The notes beneath the pieces are model-generated. The model did not search any database. It was not told the DNA's origin and saw nothing but the letters and a program-made list of their open reading frames with translations. A program made the position numbers and the translations under genes. DNA of 64,000 nt from Latrodectus hesperus (lineage: Eukaryota; Arthropoda; Arachnida; Araneae; Theridiidae), in contig CM075857.1 of NCBI GenBank assembly GCA_037975125.1, forward strand, positions 45,172,172 to 45,236,171. The letters run 5' to 3'. Positions 33,540 through 47,100 of the stretch are shown here, one piece after another. Position 1 is the first letter of the stretch. The number at the start of each line of letters is the position of its first letter.

Positions 33540-35500
33540 AAGACCAGAAAGAGATTTTATTTAAGGCTTTAAATTTTAGAACACCATCCAGCAATTCAAA
33601 CAATCTAAATTTAGAAAAATACTATTTTTAATGTGATTGGGATGCACATTAATATAAAAATATGCATGAACTACACCAAATTTATGGAGAATATTTGAAT
33701 TTTGTATATGGACTACGAGATAACAGTTAGGTAAAGCTTTGGCCTTTAGTCTTAAATAATTCTCACCGAGACAGATACTACCAGAACTCTTAGAAGCAAC
33801 GAGTAGGGAGAGAAGAATGCAGATTTGGATTCTCGGTAAAAGCTTTGATTCATAATAAATTGAAACTCTTTTGTTATTGCTTCATAAAGTTTTGAATTGA
33901 GTTATTAGGAATGGCAATGAATCATTGATCCCGTTGTTTCTCTGTGTAATACACTGTTATATACTTAGAAGACAATTCAGTACAGATGCATCTTATTTTT
34001 TTAATTCATTTTCAGCAATTGTTAAAGTATAGGAATTCTATAATGTGGTTTTTCCATTTTATAATCTCTAATTCTTTTTATACTTTAATAAAATAAAATT
34101 ATTTTTATTCTCACTGGATTAGTTTTGAAAATATTTTTTTCTCATTTTTATTTTTCTGTGAGATTCAAAATTGTGTGCCAGCTAAAGTTACCATGTATTT
34201 AAATATTGTATTTATTTAAAAGTTAATATTTTATGAATTATTACTTTTGGGAAACCTCTGATGAACTATTTTAAAGGCCTCGTTGTTTTGTTCCAAGTTT
34301 CTAAAAACTAATCAATGTTTATTTTATTGCACAGTAAAATAATACACAAAATATGGTATTATACTCTGCTTTGTAAATGTAATAATTTGTTTTATTATCT
34401 GTTTTATTAATGTTTAATTAATGAATATAAGAAATATGTAACTGTAAATCATAGAAATTTTAAAATGTGTATCGAAACTTTCAGTATTTTTTCCATGTAT
34501 ATAAATGAATAATAGTAATTTCCTTTTATCTCATTTGACTGAAAGAAAAGCAGATTAACAAATGATGACAATTATTGCTATAATTAGAAGGAATACGTTC
34601 TTTAATCGTTCTCAGCACCACAATATAAATTTTTCTTATCTCTTTTCAGCATTAAAATTCTTCTAGTATTTTCTTCAAAAAGAAATATCTAATATTTTAT
34701 TTTTGAAATAATAACTTTAAAAATAAAATAAATAAGTAAGTAATGGAAAGAAATATTGATTGTGTGTGCTATACATACTTAAAAGGCACTTTCTCTACGA
34801 TCTTAATTTAAAAATATAGTTTCCATTCTCAAATAGGATTTGTGGTTCGAATTGCAATGAGTTTTATACTGTGCGAGTTATCTATTGCTTTTATAATACA
34901 TATTTCTGTGCATTTCATGTAATAACTTATTGTTATGCAAAGTTTAAGAATTTTGTTTTTATAAATAAAAGTATATTTTAATTTAAATATTTTCATTCAT
35001 TTATGCTACATTATTTAATCGAATATTTATAAATTCCCAAATACAAAATAAAAGCTGCTAAATAATCGTAATGAAATATTAAAGTTTAATCCTTTTAAGA
35101 ATATCCTTGTCTTTTAATATTTCTTTTAAATGTTTCAAAATTATTTTACTTCTGCATGAAATAAGGAAATCTTCTAAGCTGATAAGCATTTAATATTCTT
35201 AAATTCTTTTTATTTAACTGTAAAAATAAACCATTATATAAGGAAATTGTACATCGTAAATAAAGAGTTACATAAGATGTGTAATAATTCTGCATAATAT
35301 ATTTTCAAAATATATTTTAATGAGAGCTTGCTTAATTTTTAAAAAATGTTTGAAATTAACATCCTTTAAATATTGTTGTAATACCATTTGTTTCTCTGTA
35401 AATTTTTCTTTTAAATAATTTAAAATATGAGAGATGTAATTACTTTATCTTTAGCATTATACACAAAGAATAGTGAATTGCACATTTAATAGTAGAATAT
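33540..35500. other. AT-rich intergenic DNA upstream of the gene 3 3' end
   Basis: No coding, repeat-terminus or RNA signal that I can support. Confidence 0.5.
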
Positions 35501-35509
35501 TCTTTCTTT

Positions 35510-35525
35510 TTTATTTGACTTTATT
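35510..35525 (-). other. Tandem polyadenylation signals of gene 3
   Basis: Two AATAAA hexamers on the minus strand (35525-35520 and 35515-35510). The first is 109 bp after the stop, the same spacing as in gene 2. Confidence 0.6.
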
Positions 35526-35633
35526 AATGATGTAAAACATTTAAATAATATATTGATTCACATGCAGAATAACTCATTGTATCCAACTGAAGTGTATCCT
35601 TTCATCATTTTTAACAAGTATTCTTACAATATT

Positions 35634-35776
35634 TTAGCACCACAATTCAATTTCCTTCAGCTCTTTTATATTTTTACCACGTATACTCGAAGGTTCACTG
35701 CATGTGCCCCATGAATTCTTGGGAAAACGAGCTTCCAAAATCCATTTCATCCGACAATCACATCTTACAGGATTAT
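35634..35776 (-). CDS. Gene 3 exon 3 (LRR C-cap, stop)
   Basis: 143 nt after TTTCTAG. It reads DNPVRCDCRMKWIL, then PKNSWGTC, and ends LWC-TAA. Phase 1 fits the exon 2 donor (G + AT = Asp). It is the only C-cap exon between genes 2 and 3. Confidence 0.88.
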
Positions 35777-35829
35777 CTAGAAATCAAATTAATATAGTAT
35801 GTACATCGTAAATACAAATACACATATGA

Positions 35830-35889
<60 letters not shown>

Positions 35890-38800
35890 ACAAATTTATA
35901 AATGATGATTGTATTTGTCTTAAAATATCTCAGACAGATCGGAAATTCTCACATTTTGGGCAAAAATTGCGGTATTTAGTTTAAACGCTTAGTTGTAGTT
36001 TAAAAGCGGATTTCCTAATGATTTGGCGACTTGGCGACAGTTGGAGAAATTCTTGACAACTTGGCGATAAATCGATGCTTCTGGAAACATCCATCACCTA
36101 AGCTCTAAGACCCATATTTTTCGAGATAACCTAGAACCTTCCAGAACCTTGGCGAAATTGGTAGATTTCTCCGCCAAGTCAGGTATAAATACCGCAGCCC
36201 AACATGGAAGAGTCAGTTTTGTGAAGACAGTCAGTGAGTGAAGACGATTAGTTGTGACTGCTAGTTGTTCTCTGTCTGAGGTATTTGAGACCTGTGATTG
36301 GAAGCTGTTTCTTATTATGTCTGACGAATTGTAGCTGTATAATTGTGATTGTTACAGCGGGAATTTCGTTATATCTAGTGAAGTTTTTACGAATAAAAGT
36401 CTTGTGTTCATTAAGTGGTTGCTTTATTCAACTCTCAATCAACACGAACCCGTGGAGCTTGGTACAACTGGTGTCAGAATCGGGGTTGCAGAGTTGATGC
36501 AGCATGTCACAAGAAAAATGGATATGGATTTAATGAAAAGTCTTCTCGAAAAATTAGCGGAGCAGATGGCTGAGATGAAAGCTGGACAGGAGGAGATGAA
36601 AGCTGGAGAAGAAGAGATTAAGGCTGGACAAGAAGAGATGAAAGGTAGACAAGAAGAGATGAAAGCTGGACAAAAAGAGATTAAAACCGAGATGATGAAA
36701 GAGATGAAAGCTGGACAAGAGGAGATGAAAGCTAGACAAGAAGAGATTAACACCGAGATAATGAAAGAGATAAAATCTGGACAAGAGGAGTTTAAGAAGG
36801 ACATTGTAAGTGTTAAAGAAGAATTCTCCAACATCATTCAGGAGAAGATGAATGCAATGGATGATAAGGTAACTTCAGTTGAAACTAAAGTTTTGAAGAC
36901 AGAAAAGAAACGCGGAAGAAGCATTAGACAATATGAATAAGAAGATTGAAAGCTTGGAGAAGCAAATGTCAAACAGACATGAGGAACCCAACGTGGCATT
37001 TGTGCCTTCCCTAGCCACGATTAAACTCTCAACATTTGATGGGAAATCATCCTGGCAAGTATACAAGACCCAGTTTATGATGGTAGCGTGAAGCTAATGG
37101 ATGGAATCCCCGACCCCAAGCTTTTCACCTGGCGGCTTCTTTAAGGGGAGGAGACGCTGCCGACATCCTCGAGACGCTTCCGGAAGATCAGAGACACGAT
37201 TTCCTAGCCCTATCGCGTGCGCTAGAGCTGCGGTTTGGAGAAAAGTGCACTAAAGAATATAACAGACTACAGTCAAAGTCACGCTATCCAAAAAGCGGGT
37301 GAAAGTCTGCAAGAATTGGCTGCCGATATTCAGCGACTTTCCCATCTAGCATTTTCGGACTGCCCAGCTGAGATACGTCAAGATTTGGCTCTCCATCACT
37401 TCATCGATAGTGTGCGGATCCGGAGATACAGAAAACACTTAGATTCACCGATGTTAAAGATATCGGATCTGCCCTAGTATGCGCACATAAGATAGAGGCT
37501 GCCCAGCCGGCCGCGCGTAAAGACCAGCACTCAATCAGAGCCGTCTCTGCTACTGATATGAACTATGATCTAAGAAAGCAAATTGAAGATCTGAGGAGAA
37601 AATTGCGCAGCTTAGAATTGAGTAAAGGTGGCAGAAACACGAAAATTCAGTGTTGGACTTGCGGTGGAGTTGGACACGTCCGTAGATACTGTCCGAAACG
37701 AAAAGATGGTGGAAATGATCTTCCACCATAGCAGGGAGTAAATTCTATCAGTTAGTAAATCCTTCGGTACGCCAAGTTACTGTTTCACCTCCACCGAAAC
37801 CAGACCCATGGAGTGATAAAGGACTTAGAGAAGCCCAAAAAGAAGACCCAGATATAAATCCAATTTTAGAATTAAAAGAATCTTCCAGTATGAAACCAAG
37901 TTGGCAGGATATCTCCCCCTACAGTCCTGCTACTAAACAATATTGGGCTCTTTGAGACTCACTCCATATAGAAATGGTGTCTTATACAGGAAATGGGAGT
38001 CCGATGATGGACTTAATTTCAAATGGCAGCTTGTTCTTCCAAAATCAAGAATTTCAGATGATCTGAAAGAATTGCATAGTAGCTCAACTGGAGGCCACTT
38101 TGGAGTAATGAAAACTCTACAGAAGGTTCGAGAACGCTTCTATTGGAGCAAAATTAGACAAGGTGAAGAGAAATGGTGTCAATCTTGTGATGACTTTGCG
38201 GCACGTAAGGGACCAAAGAAACGTAGCCGAGGAACGTTACAGCGGTACAGCGTAGGAGCACCTTTTGAGCGAATAGCATTAGACATTTTGGGTCCTTTAC
38301 CACGATCTTCAAATGGCAACAAACACATACTAGTTGTCATAGACTACTTTACTAAGTGGCCTGAAGCGTTTGCAATCCCCGATCAAGAGGCGACTACAGT
38401 AGCCGAGGTTCTAGTGCAGCAATGGGTTTCCAGATTCGGCACACCCTTACAAATTCATTCTGATCAAGGGACAAATTTCACCTCTGTTGTGTTTAAAGGA
38501 ATGTGTCAAATTCTCGGAATAGACAAGACGCAGACACGCCACTACACCCACAATCGGACGGCATGGTAGAGAGGTTTAACAGAACCATCTTGAATAATCT
38601 CTCACTTATGGTTTCCAGGAATCAGTAAGATTGGGATTTGAAGCTACCGCTGTTTCTGCTTGCATATCGCAGTGCTGTCCATGAGACTACCGGATATACT
38701 CCTTCACAGATGCTCTTTGGTCGCGTACTTTGTCTCCCTTGTGATCTTCAGTTTGGTCGTCCACCGGATACATCTTCATCGCCAGAGGAATACCTTCGAG

Positions 38801-41129
38801 ACCTTCAGGCACGTCTTGAAGATGTCCATGACTTCACTCGAGACCGAATCAACGTAACGACCGAAAGAATGAAGACAAGGTACGACACAAGAGCGACGGG
38901 ACATGAATTCCAAGAAGGCGACAAAGTTTGGTTGTGGAACCCGATTCGACGTAAAGGACTTTCTCCAAAGTTGCAAGCCAACTGGGAAGGTCCCTACACA
39001 GTCCTAAAAAGACTGAACGACGTCGTGGTTCGTATAAGGAAATCATCTTCTTCAAAACCAAAAGTAGTACATTATGATAGATTAGCTCCTTATCTTAATG
39101 TAAAGCAAGGGTGCACAACCTTTTCAGAATGAGGGGCCAAAATATGAAAAAAGATAAAGTCGAGGGCCAAAGCAGCACGTAAATGTTAAAACATGTTATA
39201 AACGTAAAAACACTGTTTTTTGTGGCAATACGCATGAATTACAATTATTAATTTACTTATTTTACTCATGCAAACATTATACAATGAAGGAATAAAACAC
39301 AAACATTATAGATATCCTTAAAATACTTTATTTCCAGAAATAAACTTGATATTGAATAACAGGAGAAAATTTTTTGGTAATTTTACAAAGAACATAGTTT
39401 AAATTTTGAAAAAAAATTAATAAAATTTAATGTGATGGCTGTGACTGAATATTTGAAGTTATTGATATTATGTTGGGCTTAAGATTCGTTGGGGCAATAC
39501 GTAAAACAGAAGAAAGGTTCTCATCTGCTATTCTATTTCTTATTTTTGATTTGTTTAAATTCATTAAAGAAAAAATTTGCTCACAAATGTAAGTGCTGCC
39601 AAAGAAAGTTGCACATGCAGCTGCATTTTGAACTCCTATACGAACATTCATACTCTCGGGTAGCCATGAAGGGAACAAACAGAAAATCCGCGTTATAAAA
39701 AAATGAACTTAATGAACAGATGTAAAATATTTATTTTGATGTAGAATCGTTTTCCTATCACATTTTTTTCTTTTGTTTATTTGAAAGAGTCTCATTTCTT
39801 TTTAAATTAGTCTTATTTTATTAACAACATTCGCGGGCCAACTTTAAAAGCGACGCGGGCCACTTTTCACCCGCGGGCCATAGGTTGTGCATCCCTGATG
39901 TAAAGTAAAAATTAGTAGACCATGATCTCTTTGTAAATAGTATAGATAATTTTAATCCTTTTTATTTTCTTGTATTTTTAGTTGCTTGTGTATGTAATGT
40001 GTTCTGTATCCTCTTAAAATGTAAATTCTCTTATATTAAATTTGGCCTCCTATCAGGGGATTGTACTGCTCGGGACGTGCAGTCCTTGAGAGGGGGGCAA
40101 TGTTACAAATTTATAAATAATGATTGTATTTGTCTTAAAATATCTCAGACAGATCGGAAATTCTCACATTTTGGGCAAAAATTGCGGTATTTAGACGTGT
40201 AGTTTAAAAGCGGATTTTTTTAATAATTTGGCGACAGTTGGCGAGATTCTTGGGGACTTGGCGAGAAATCGATGCTTCTGGAAACATCCATCACCTAAGC
40301 TCTAGGACCCATATTTTTCGAGATAGCCTAGAAGCTTCCAGAACCTTGGCGAAATTGGTAGATTTCTCCGCCAAGTCAGGTATTAATACCGCAGCCCGAC
40401 ATGGAAGAGTCAGTTTTGTGAAGACAGTCAGTGAGTGAAGACGATTTGTTGTGACTGCTAGTTGTTCTCTGTCAGAGGTATTTGAGACCTGTGATTGGAA
40501 GCTGTTTCTTATCATATCTGACGAGTTGTAGCTGTATAATTGTGATTGTTCCAGCGGGAATTTCTTATATCTAGAGAAGTTTTTACAAATAAAAGTCTTG
40601 TGTTCATTAAGTGGTTGCTTTATTCAATTCTCAATCGACATGAACCCGTGAAGTTCGGTACAATATGGTTTGACAAGGAGCGTAAAGAAGGTAATCTGTC
40701 GGTGCAATTTCCTGCGAATACGGCGGATGCTGAAGAACCTCACATTCGAGCTCTTTGAGTGAGGGTTTGACGATTTGTGCAACATGGAGCCTGGCGTTGT
40801 CGTGAAGGAGTATGGTTTGACCATGTTGATCAAGTCTTTTCAGTCGAGTAGCCTCATTCACGCGGTGTAGCTGGGCAATAAAGAGCTCCTTGTTGACAGT
40901 GGCATTCTTTTCGAGCATTTCCCAGTGCACCAACCTGCCCTTAATAACTGGTTCAACAACTTCTTTGACACCAGACCAGGCGATTTTTGGCGGAACGGCA
41001 TCAACAAATTAATCGAAGGTGGGAAGAGGTTTTAAACAGCAACGACGAATATATAATTGATTGATATAATTATTGTTTTTTGTTTAAATATAAGTCTTTG
41101 GTAAAAACGCCACGAACTTATTTCCCAAC

Positions 41130-41191
<62 letters not shown>

Positions 41192-44100
41192 CTGTATCAA
41201 AGTATTTAAGTATTTAAAAAGTAATAGCTTTTTATTTCCTACTATAGCAAAATCTGTCTCTATTCACTTTTAATGGGTCCCCTCCCATGTTGGATTGAAT
41301 GGTAATGAGATTGCCGATAATTTGAGCCAAGGCTGCCTCTACTGATAACCTGTATGATAACGCTAAATTAACCTATTCTGAAATTTCCTTAATCAAAAGG
41401 AAGGAGTTGGGTACACTTTGGAGAGTTGCTTCTGCTCACCCGTGGTGCTTTGGCAAAATACTTCGTTGGTGCCTCAAGCTCAATATATCGAGAAAACAGC
41501 AGACGGCTCTCTCACGCTTTCTTGAGCTGTCATATCAAATAACTTACCTTTCACCAGGGCGTCATTGGTGTGGGGCTGTTCAAGCCATCCCCGATCATAT
41601 TCTTATTTGTCTAAATTTTACAGTTTTTTTTTTTTTTTGAGATTTTAAGAGATTTGATTTTATTTTAGAACCTTCTGAACATTTTTTGTGGTTTAATGGA
41701 AATGATATAACTTAGCTACATCATCTGGCATTAGAAACAACAACAACACAAAATCTCTACATAATTGGAATTTATTTTTCTTGTTAAGTTTTAAAAAATT
41801 TTTATTGAAAGGAAAACCTTACTGTCATATTTTAAATGGTGCAAATTTAATCGAATTTATAAAAAGAATAAATAAAAATAAAATTTGTACCATAATGATA
41901 CAATATTTGTTCAAGGAAATCATGATTTTTAAATGACAGGAATTCTTAAATTAGGTTTTGTTGAAAATTAATAAGCATCCAATGTAGTCATTGAAGATAA
42001 TAAATTTAAAGATAAGATATCCAATGCAAAAAATAATATTGCATAATTGTAGAATTTGTTCTGAAGAGATCACACATCTTTACTCTAACGAATTGAATCC
42101 TAAATTCATTTGTTTTGCCACATCTATGATTGTTGATTTATATTTTAAATATAGATTTTCAAATATAGACTGATTACGGTACATTTCGAATGACGTTCTA
42201 TATTTAAATTGAGATTATCATTAAAAGATTTCCACAATTTATAATGTTTGAATGCATCGTAAATAATCATTCACAAATATTATACATTTAAAATTAATAT
42301 TTTGTCAAGTCCACGGTTTACAAACTATGTTATACCTTTAGGAATAAATATTTCTATTTAAAAGTAAACTATGTGGCTAGGACTACTGATATTTTATTAA
42401 TAATAAATTGCTTTTCATCTAAGATTTACACATTTTATAATAAAATTCTTTCTGCGAAACACATTTTCAAGGAACATTGCGATTCCTATTTAAAATATGA
42501 AATACTTTTGAGATACGAGATTGGAAGCAAAATACAGGTAACCCTCCTATAACACGGTTTCGCTATAACACGATTCGTAAATTGCGGGAAAATTCCTACA
42601 ACACGTCATCCTATAACACGGTTTTGTTCCAATGTTAGAGCTTGTTATCGGTCGGCGGAAACATGTTCACTCCTTACTTCTTTTCTAGGTTAGCGGCGAC
42701 TCTCCGCGTCTTTTCTTCCGTCTGGGTGACGCCCCTTAATTACCCAGGCCGACGCATGAGATTTCCGCTGTCCAAATCTTGGCGACCGTAATGTATTTCT
42801 ATGAAATTTTTCGCTAATTTCCTTGCGAAATAAAGGAATTTAAAGCAAATTTTTCAGAATTTTTTGATACCAAACGTTGGATTTAGACCATAAGATTATT
42901 CTGTGAGTCATTAAATAATGAAAACGGCAACGTTTAAACCATTAATAGTCGAAACTATTTTATGATGCTTAGGGTTTGCTATTTTCGCTTTAAAATCGCC
43001 CTTTTGGCGTAGTTTTGGTTTTCTTATTTTGATAAAGAAACTTACGTGTTAGAAAGTAATATCAGTATTCTTAAGATAAATAAAAAAATAATATTTTTAA
43101 TTACTGGAAAGGCTTATTTAAAATGCATAATTAAGTTTAAAATTAACATCTTTTACATGTTATCTTGCTTGAAGTGCTTATCATTTTATTTATATCTGAA
43201 TTACAGAGTTTGTACACTAATTTTGTTATGTTACAAAATGTACTTACAAAATGTAAGAAACGTTATTTTTTATTTTTGTTAGTTATTATGTATGTGAAAA
43301 CGATTGTTATATATTACTTAGAGTACAATATAATTTAATAAAAAAACGTTTCTCTACTCTCCTTTTTTTATATAATATATGAAGGTAAGGTTTATATTAT
43401 TTATGTAAGTTATAACATAATTTTATATATATTGTAAGTATGTATTATTGCTTGTCAGTAATATTATATTAATCTTATAATAATAAATTACTTACTATAT
43501 GTGCAAAAAAAAGTTTTTATTTTTGGTATTGTTTTTTATTATTTTTTTTGTTTATTATTGAAATACAATTTAAATTCTTAAAAAAATATTAAGAACAGTT
43601 TTTCCACATTAAAATCCTTTTTAAAATTTATTACGGAAGAAAATATTACTTTGAAATGTATTAAACAAATAAAACAAACGTATCAAATGTAAACTAACGT
43701 ATGTAAAAATGTTGCGTCATACGAAACCAAGAAGTTTTATGGCAACCATAGTGTTTGTGACAGGTCGGGAAGTCCATGCGTCAGCTCCCCTTTACAGGAG
43801 CCTTAATGCGTGTGTGTTTTCCGCGAGCAGTCAGTCAGTCAATTTTCCGTGTGGTTTTACCTACGTTTTTTAACTTTCATCCCTGTGACCTGAAAACAAG
43901 TGTCTCACACTGCTAGTTGGTAGTCTACGTTTAGCCACAGTGTGTTAAAGAATAATTTTTTCATCTTTAAGACATTAAGCTTCAGCCCCAAGCAATGTCA
44001 AATAAAGTTAAAACACCATTCAAGAGGAAATTTATTTCTTTAGAAGCAAAGATACAAATCTTGGATCGTTTATTGAAAGGAGAAAAAGCATCCCACATTG

Positions 44101-47100
44101 GGAAAAGCCTTAATTTGAATGAAGCAACAGTCAGGACCATCAAGAAAAATGAAAAAGAAATCACAATTAGAAGTGCCGCAGGATCTTCGACATCCACAAA
44201 ATGTTCAGCTCGCCCCAGAGCGCCAATAATTGAAAAAATGGAAAAGGCACTCAGCATTTGGATTGATGATTGTTACCAAAAAGAATTCCATTAGATGGCA
44301 ATATCATAAAACAAAAAGGACTAAAAATTTACAACCATCTTAAAGAACAAGGAGAATGCACTGCCAACCCAGATTTTGTGGCGAGTAAAGGTTGGTTTGA
44401 AAAATTCAAAAAGCGTTTTGCAATTTATAGCATAAGAATCCAAGGAGAGTCTGCGTCGGCTGATCATGAAGCCGCTAGGACGTATCCAGAGAAAATTCAA
44501 AACATTATAGCCGAGCATGGATACACAGCAGATCAGGTTTTCAATGCCGATGAAACTGGGCTTTGGTGGAAAAAAATGCCCAGTAAAACCTTTATCTCGA
44601 AAAAAGAAAAAACTACACCCGGATTTAAGGTGTCCAAAGATCGTCTAACGCTCCTTTTGTGCAGTAATGCATCGGGGGACTTCATGACAAAACCCTTGCT
44701 AGTTTATAGATCTTTGAATCCTCGTGCGCTAAAAGACGTAAATAAAAACACTTTTGCCGGTATACTGGAAAGCAAATCCAAAAGCTTGGGTAACAGGAAA
44801 TTTATTTAAAGATTGGTTTTCAAATTGTTTTGTGCCAAGCTTTGAGCGTTATTTAAGGCAGAAAAATTTGAGCTTTAAGGTGCTATTACTTTTAGATAAC
44901 GCTCCATGCCACCCACAAGATTTGACTCATCCCAACGTCAGAATAGTGTTCCTACCACCTAACACTACTTCGTTGCTCCAACCATTGGATCAAGGTATTA
45001 TTTATACCTTTAAAACGTATTATATAAGAAGATCCTTACAGTGGATTTTAGACGCAACCGATTCGGAATCAATTAGCGTAATGGAAGCTTGGAAGAAATT
45101 TTCAATCAAGCACTGTATCGAAATCATATCTTTGTCACTGAAAGAAATAAAAACATCAACCTTAAATGCGTGTTGGAAGAAGATATGGCCCTCTTCAGTT
45201 GAAACAGAAAACATGCGTGAAACATCAGAAAACGAAATTGGTGTCATATTAAAAGTCGCTAAATCAATCAGAGGCAAAGGTTTTGTGGATATGGTTACTG
45301 AAGACATTCAAGAATTATTAGTGGAAGAAGAAGTTGACGAAGCGGATTTGATGGATTTTTTTAAGAGGGAAAAACATACAAAAACTTTAAATAGGGAAAA
45401 AAGTTCTGAAAGTGAATGCGATATCGTTCCACCCAAAAAACGTTCTCGGTTGATTATACTGAGCAGTGACGACGAATAAATTCATTAAATTAGGGTTGCG
45501 TTAGATTAAAATATTTTTTCTTACTTTGTGTTGGATATATATTTATTATTTAATAAAAATTAAGTTGTTTATGTCGAATTAAAAAAAATATTTGTTTTTA
45601 ATAAGTTTTTGGAACGTAACCCCCCTTTTTGTACTAGTTCTGGGTCTCATACAACACGATTTCACACAACACGGCATTTTCTAGGAACCTAACTACCGTG
45701 TTATAGGAGGGTTACCTGTACCTTAGAGAAAGCAGCAAGCATATAAACAGAAATATTAACTTCGAATATTTTATTTATGTGCGTAAATAAGGGAATAAGA
45801 TGTTAAACTGTTAGCGTCTTTTTATACATGTTAATATATATGAAATAACATCCAAAATTAATAGTAAATACAAATAAAAATATTTAATTCTGTATACTTT
45901 GTTATTCCTAGTCTTTAAAAATGATATAAAGATAACATGTTTGATTTATGGACTTAAAATTCTTAAGTAAGAGAGACCTGAAAATTCCGAAGTATCCACC
46001 TTAATAAAATAATTATTTAAAAAAATAGTTATTTTAATTTAAAAAATGCTGTTAAAATATTTGAATTTGTTTCTTTTTGATGTATAATATGACATTTTAT
46101 AATTATATCATACTAAAAATCAAAATAAATGAGAACTGTTTTATAATATGCAAAACAGAAGTAGCGCGGTCTTATTTAGTCTTAGGATGACGTAAGCAGT
46201 AATTTGTTAACAAGAAGTTGCTATTCTAAAGAAAATATAACAGCTGAGAATAGATTAGAAGAAAAAAGAACAAATCAAATTCATATTTTTACACTGCCCG
46301 ACATTGAAAATGCAACACCAAGAAGGAATTGCTAGAATATACCGAAACTCGGCAAACAGAGTGAGACAGCAACGAACTATTAGCGATCTGTATTTCGAAA
46401 TTATATGTATAATGCAGAGCAAGAACAGAATAGGGTCAATAGGTTTTAGGACCACCGTGAACGGATTGCACGAAGCAACACGTCTAGGCACGGAGTCAAA
46501 GAGTATGGATGGCTCTCCATTCCTTATCAACCATTTGCCAAAGTGTTCTTCTGAAGGAGGCAGTGGCGTGGTCTGCAAATGACATCCAATCATATCCCAA
46601 ACCTGTTCGACTGGGCAGAGATCTGGTGAGCATGGTGGTCAGAGAAGCAGCTGTACACCTTGCAGGCATGTTGGTTGATGTGAGTAATGTGAGGTCGGCC
46701 ATTATCCTGCTGGTAAAGAGCACTGGGCACCACCTGAAGATAGGGGAATGTCATAGACCGCAGCACATCATCCAAGTAACGTTTAGCTGTCATAGTGTCG
46801 TGTATACAGACTAGAGGTGACTTGGAATCGCACGCAATGGCGCTTCAAATATTAATGTCACCTTGTCACTCGGTGGGAAGTTTCACAATAGTTACAGCAT
46901 CGGGCCTTTCACCACGTTGACGCCACACTCGTACGTGATGACTATCACTAAATAAACAGAAGCGCAACTCATCTGAGAAGACATTCCTGTGCTTCTCCGT
47001 AGTCCAAGTCGCTCTAATCTGGCACCATTCCAGACGTTGGCGTCTATGTTGTGGAATCTGTGGCAGCCTTCTCAACGGATGCCATGAGAACAGGTCACTA

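Larger units (their letters stand above)
35887..40662 (+). mobile_element. Gypsy/Ty3 LTR retrotransposon, internally deleted
   Basis: The 5' LTR is 35887-36466 (TGTACAAATT...GGTACA) and the 3' LTR is 40101-40662, alike with small indels. A primer-binding site TGGTGTCAGAATCGGG (36469-36484) fits the 3' end of a tRNA-Leu. The polypurine tract gagaggggggcaa precedes the 3' LTR. A possible 4-bp target duplication ATAT flanks the element. Gag and integrase remain but protease, reverse transcriptase and RNase H are missing, and a hAT element is inserted near the 3' end. Not autonomous. It lies antisense in gene 3 intron 2. Confidence 0.88.

Noticed and set aside
33346..33545. 8-bp target duplication for the hAT-like MITE
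   Set aside because: The flanks GGAAAACT and AGAAGACC do not match well enough to claim.
36439..36837. Antisense frames over gag
   Set aside because: Shadow of the repetitive gag coiled coil on the other strand.
43046..43282. 78-codon frame inside the Tigger element
   Set aside because: Located in the non-coding 5' part of the transposon and made of AT-rich hydrophobic codons.
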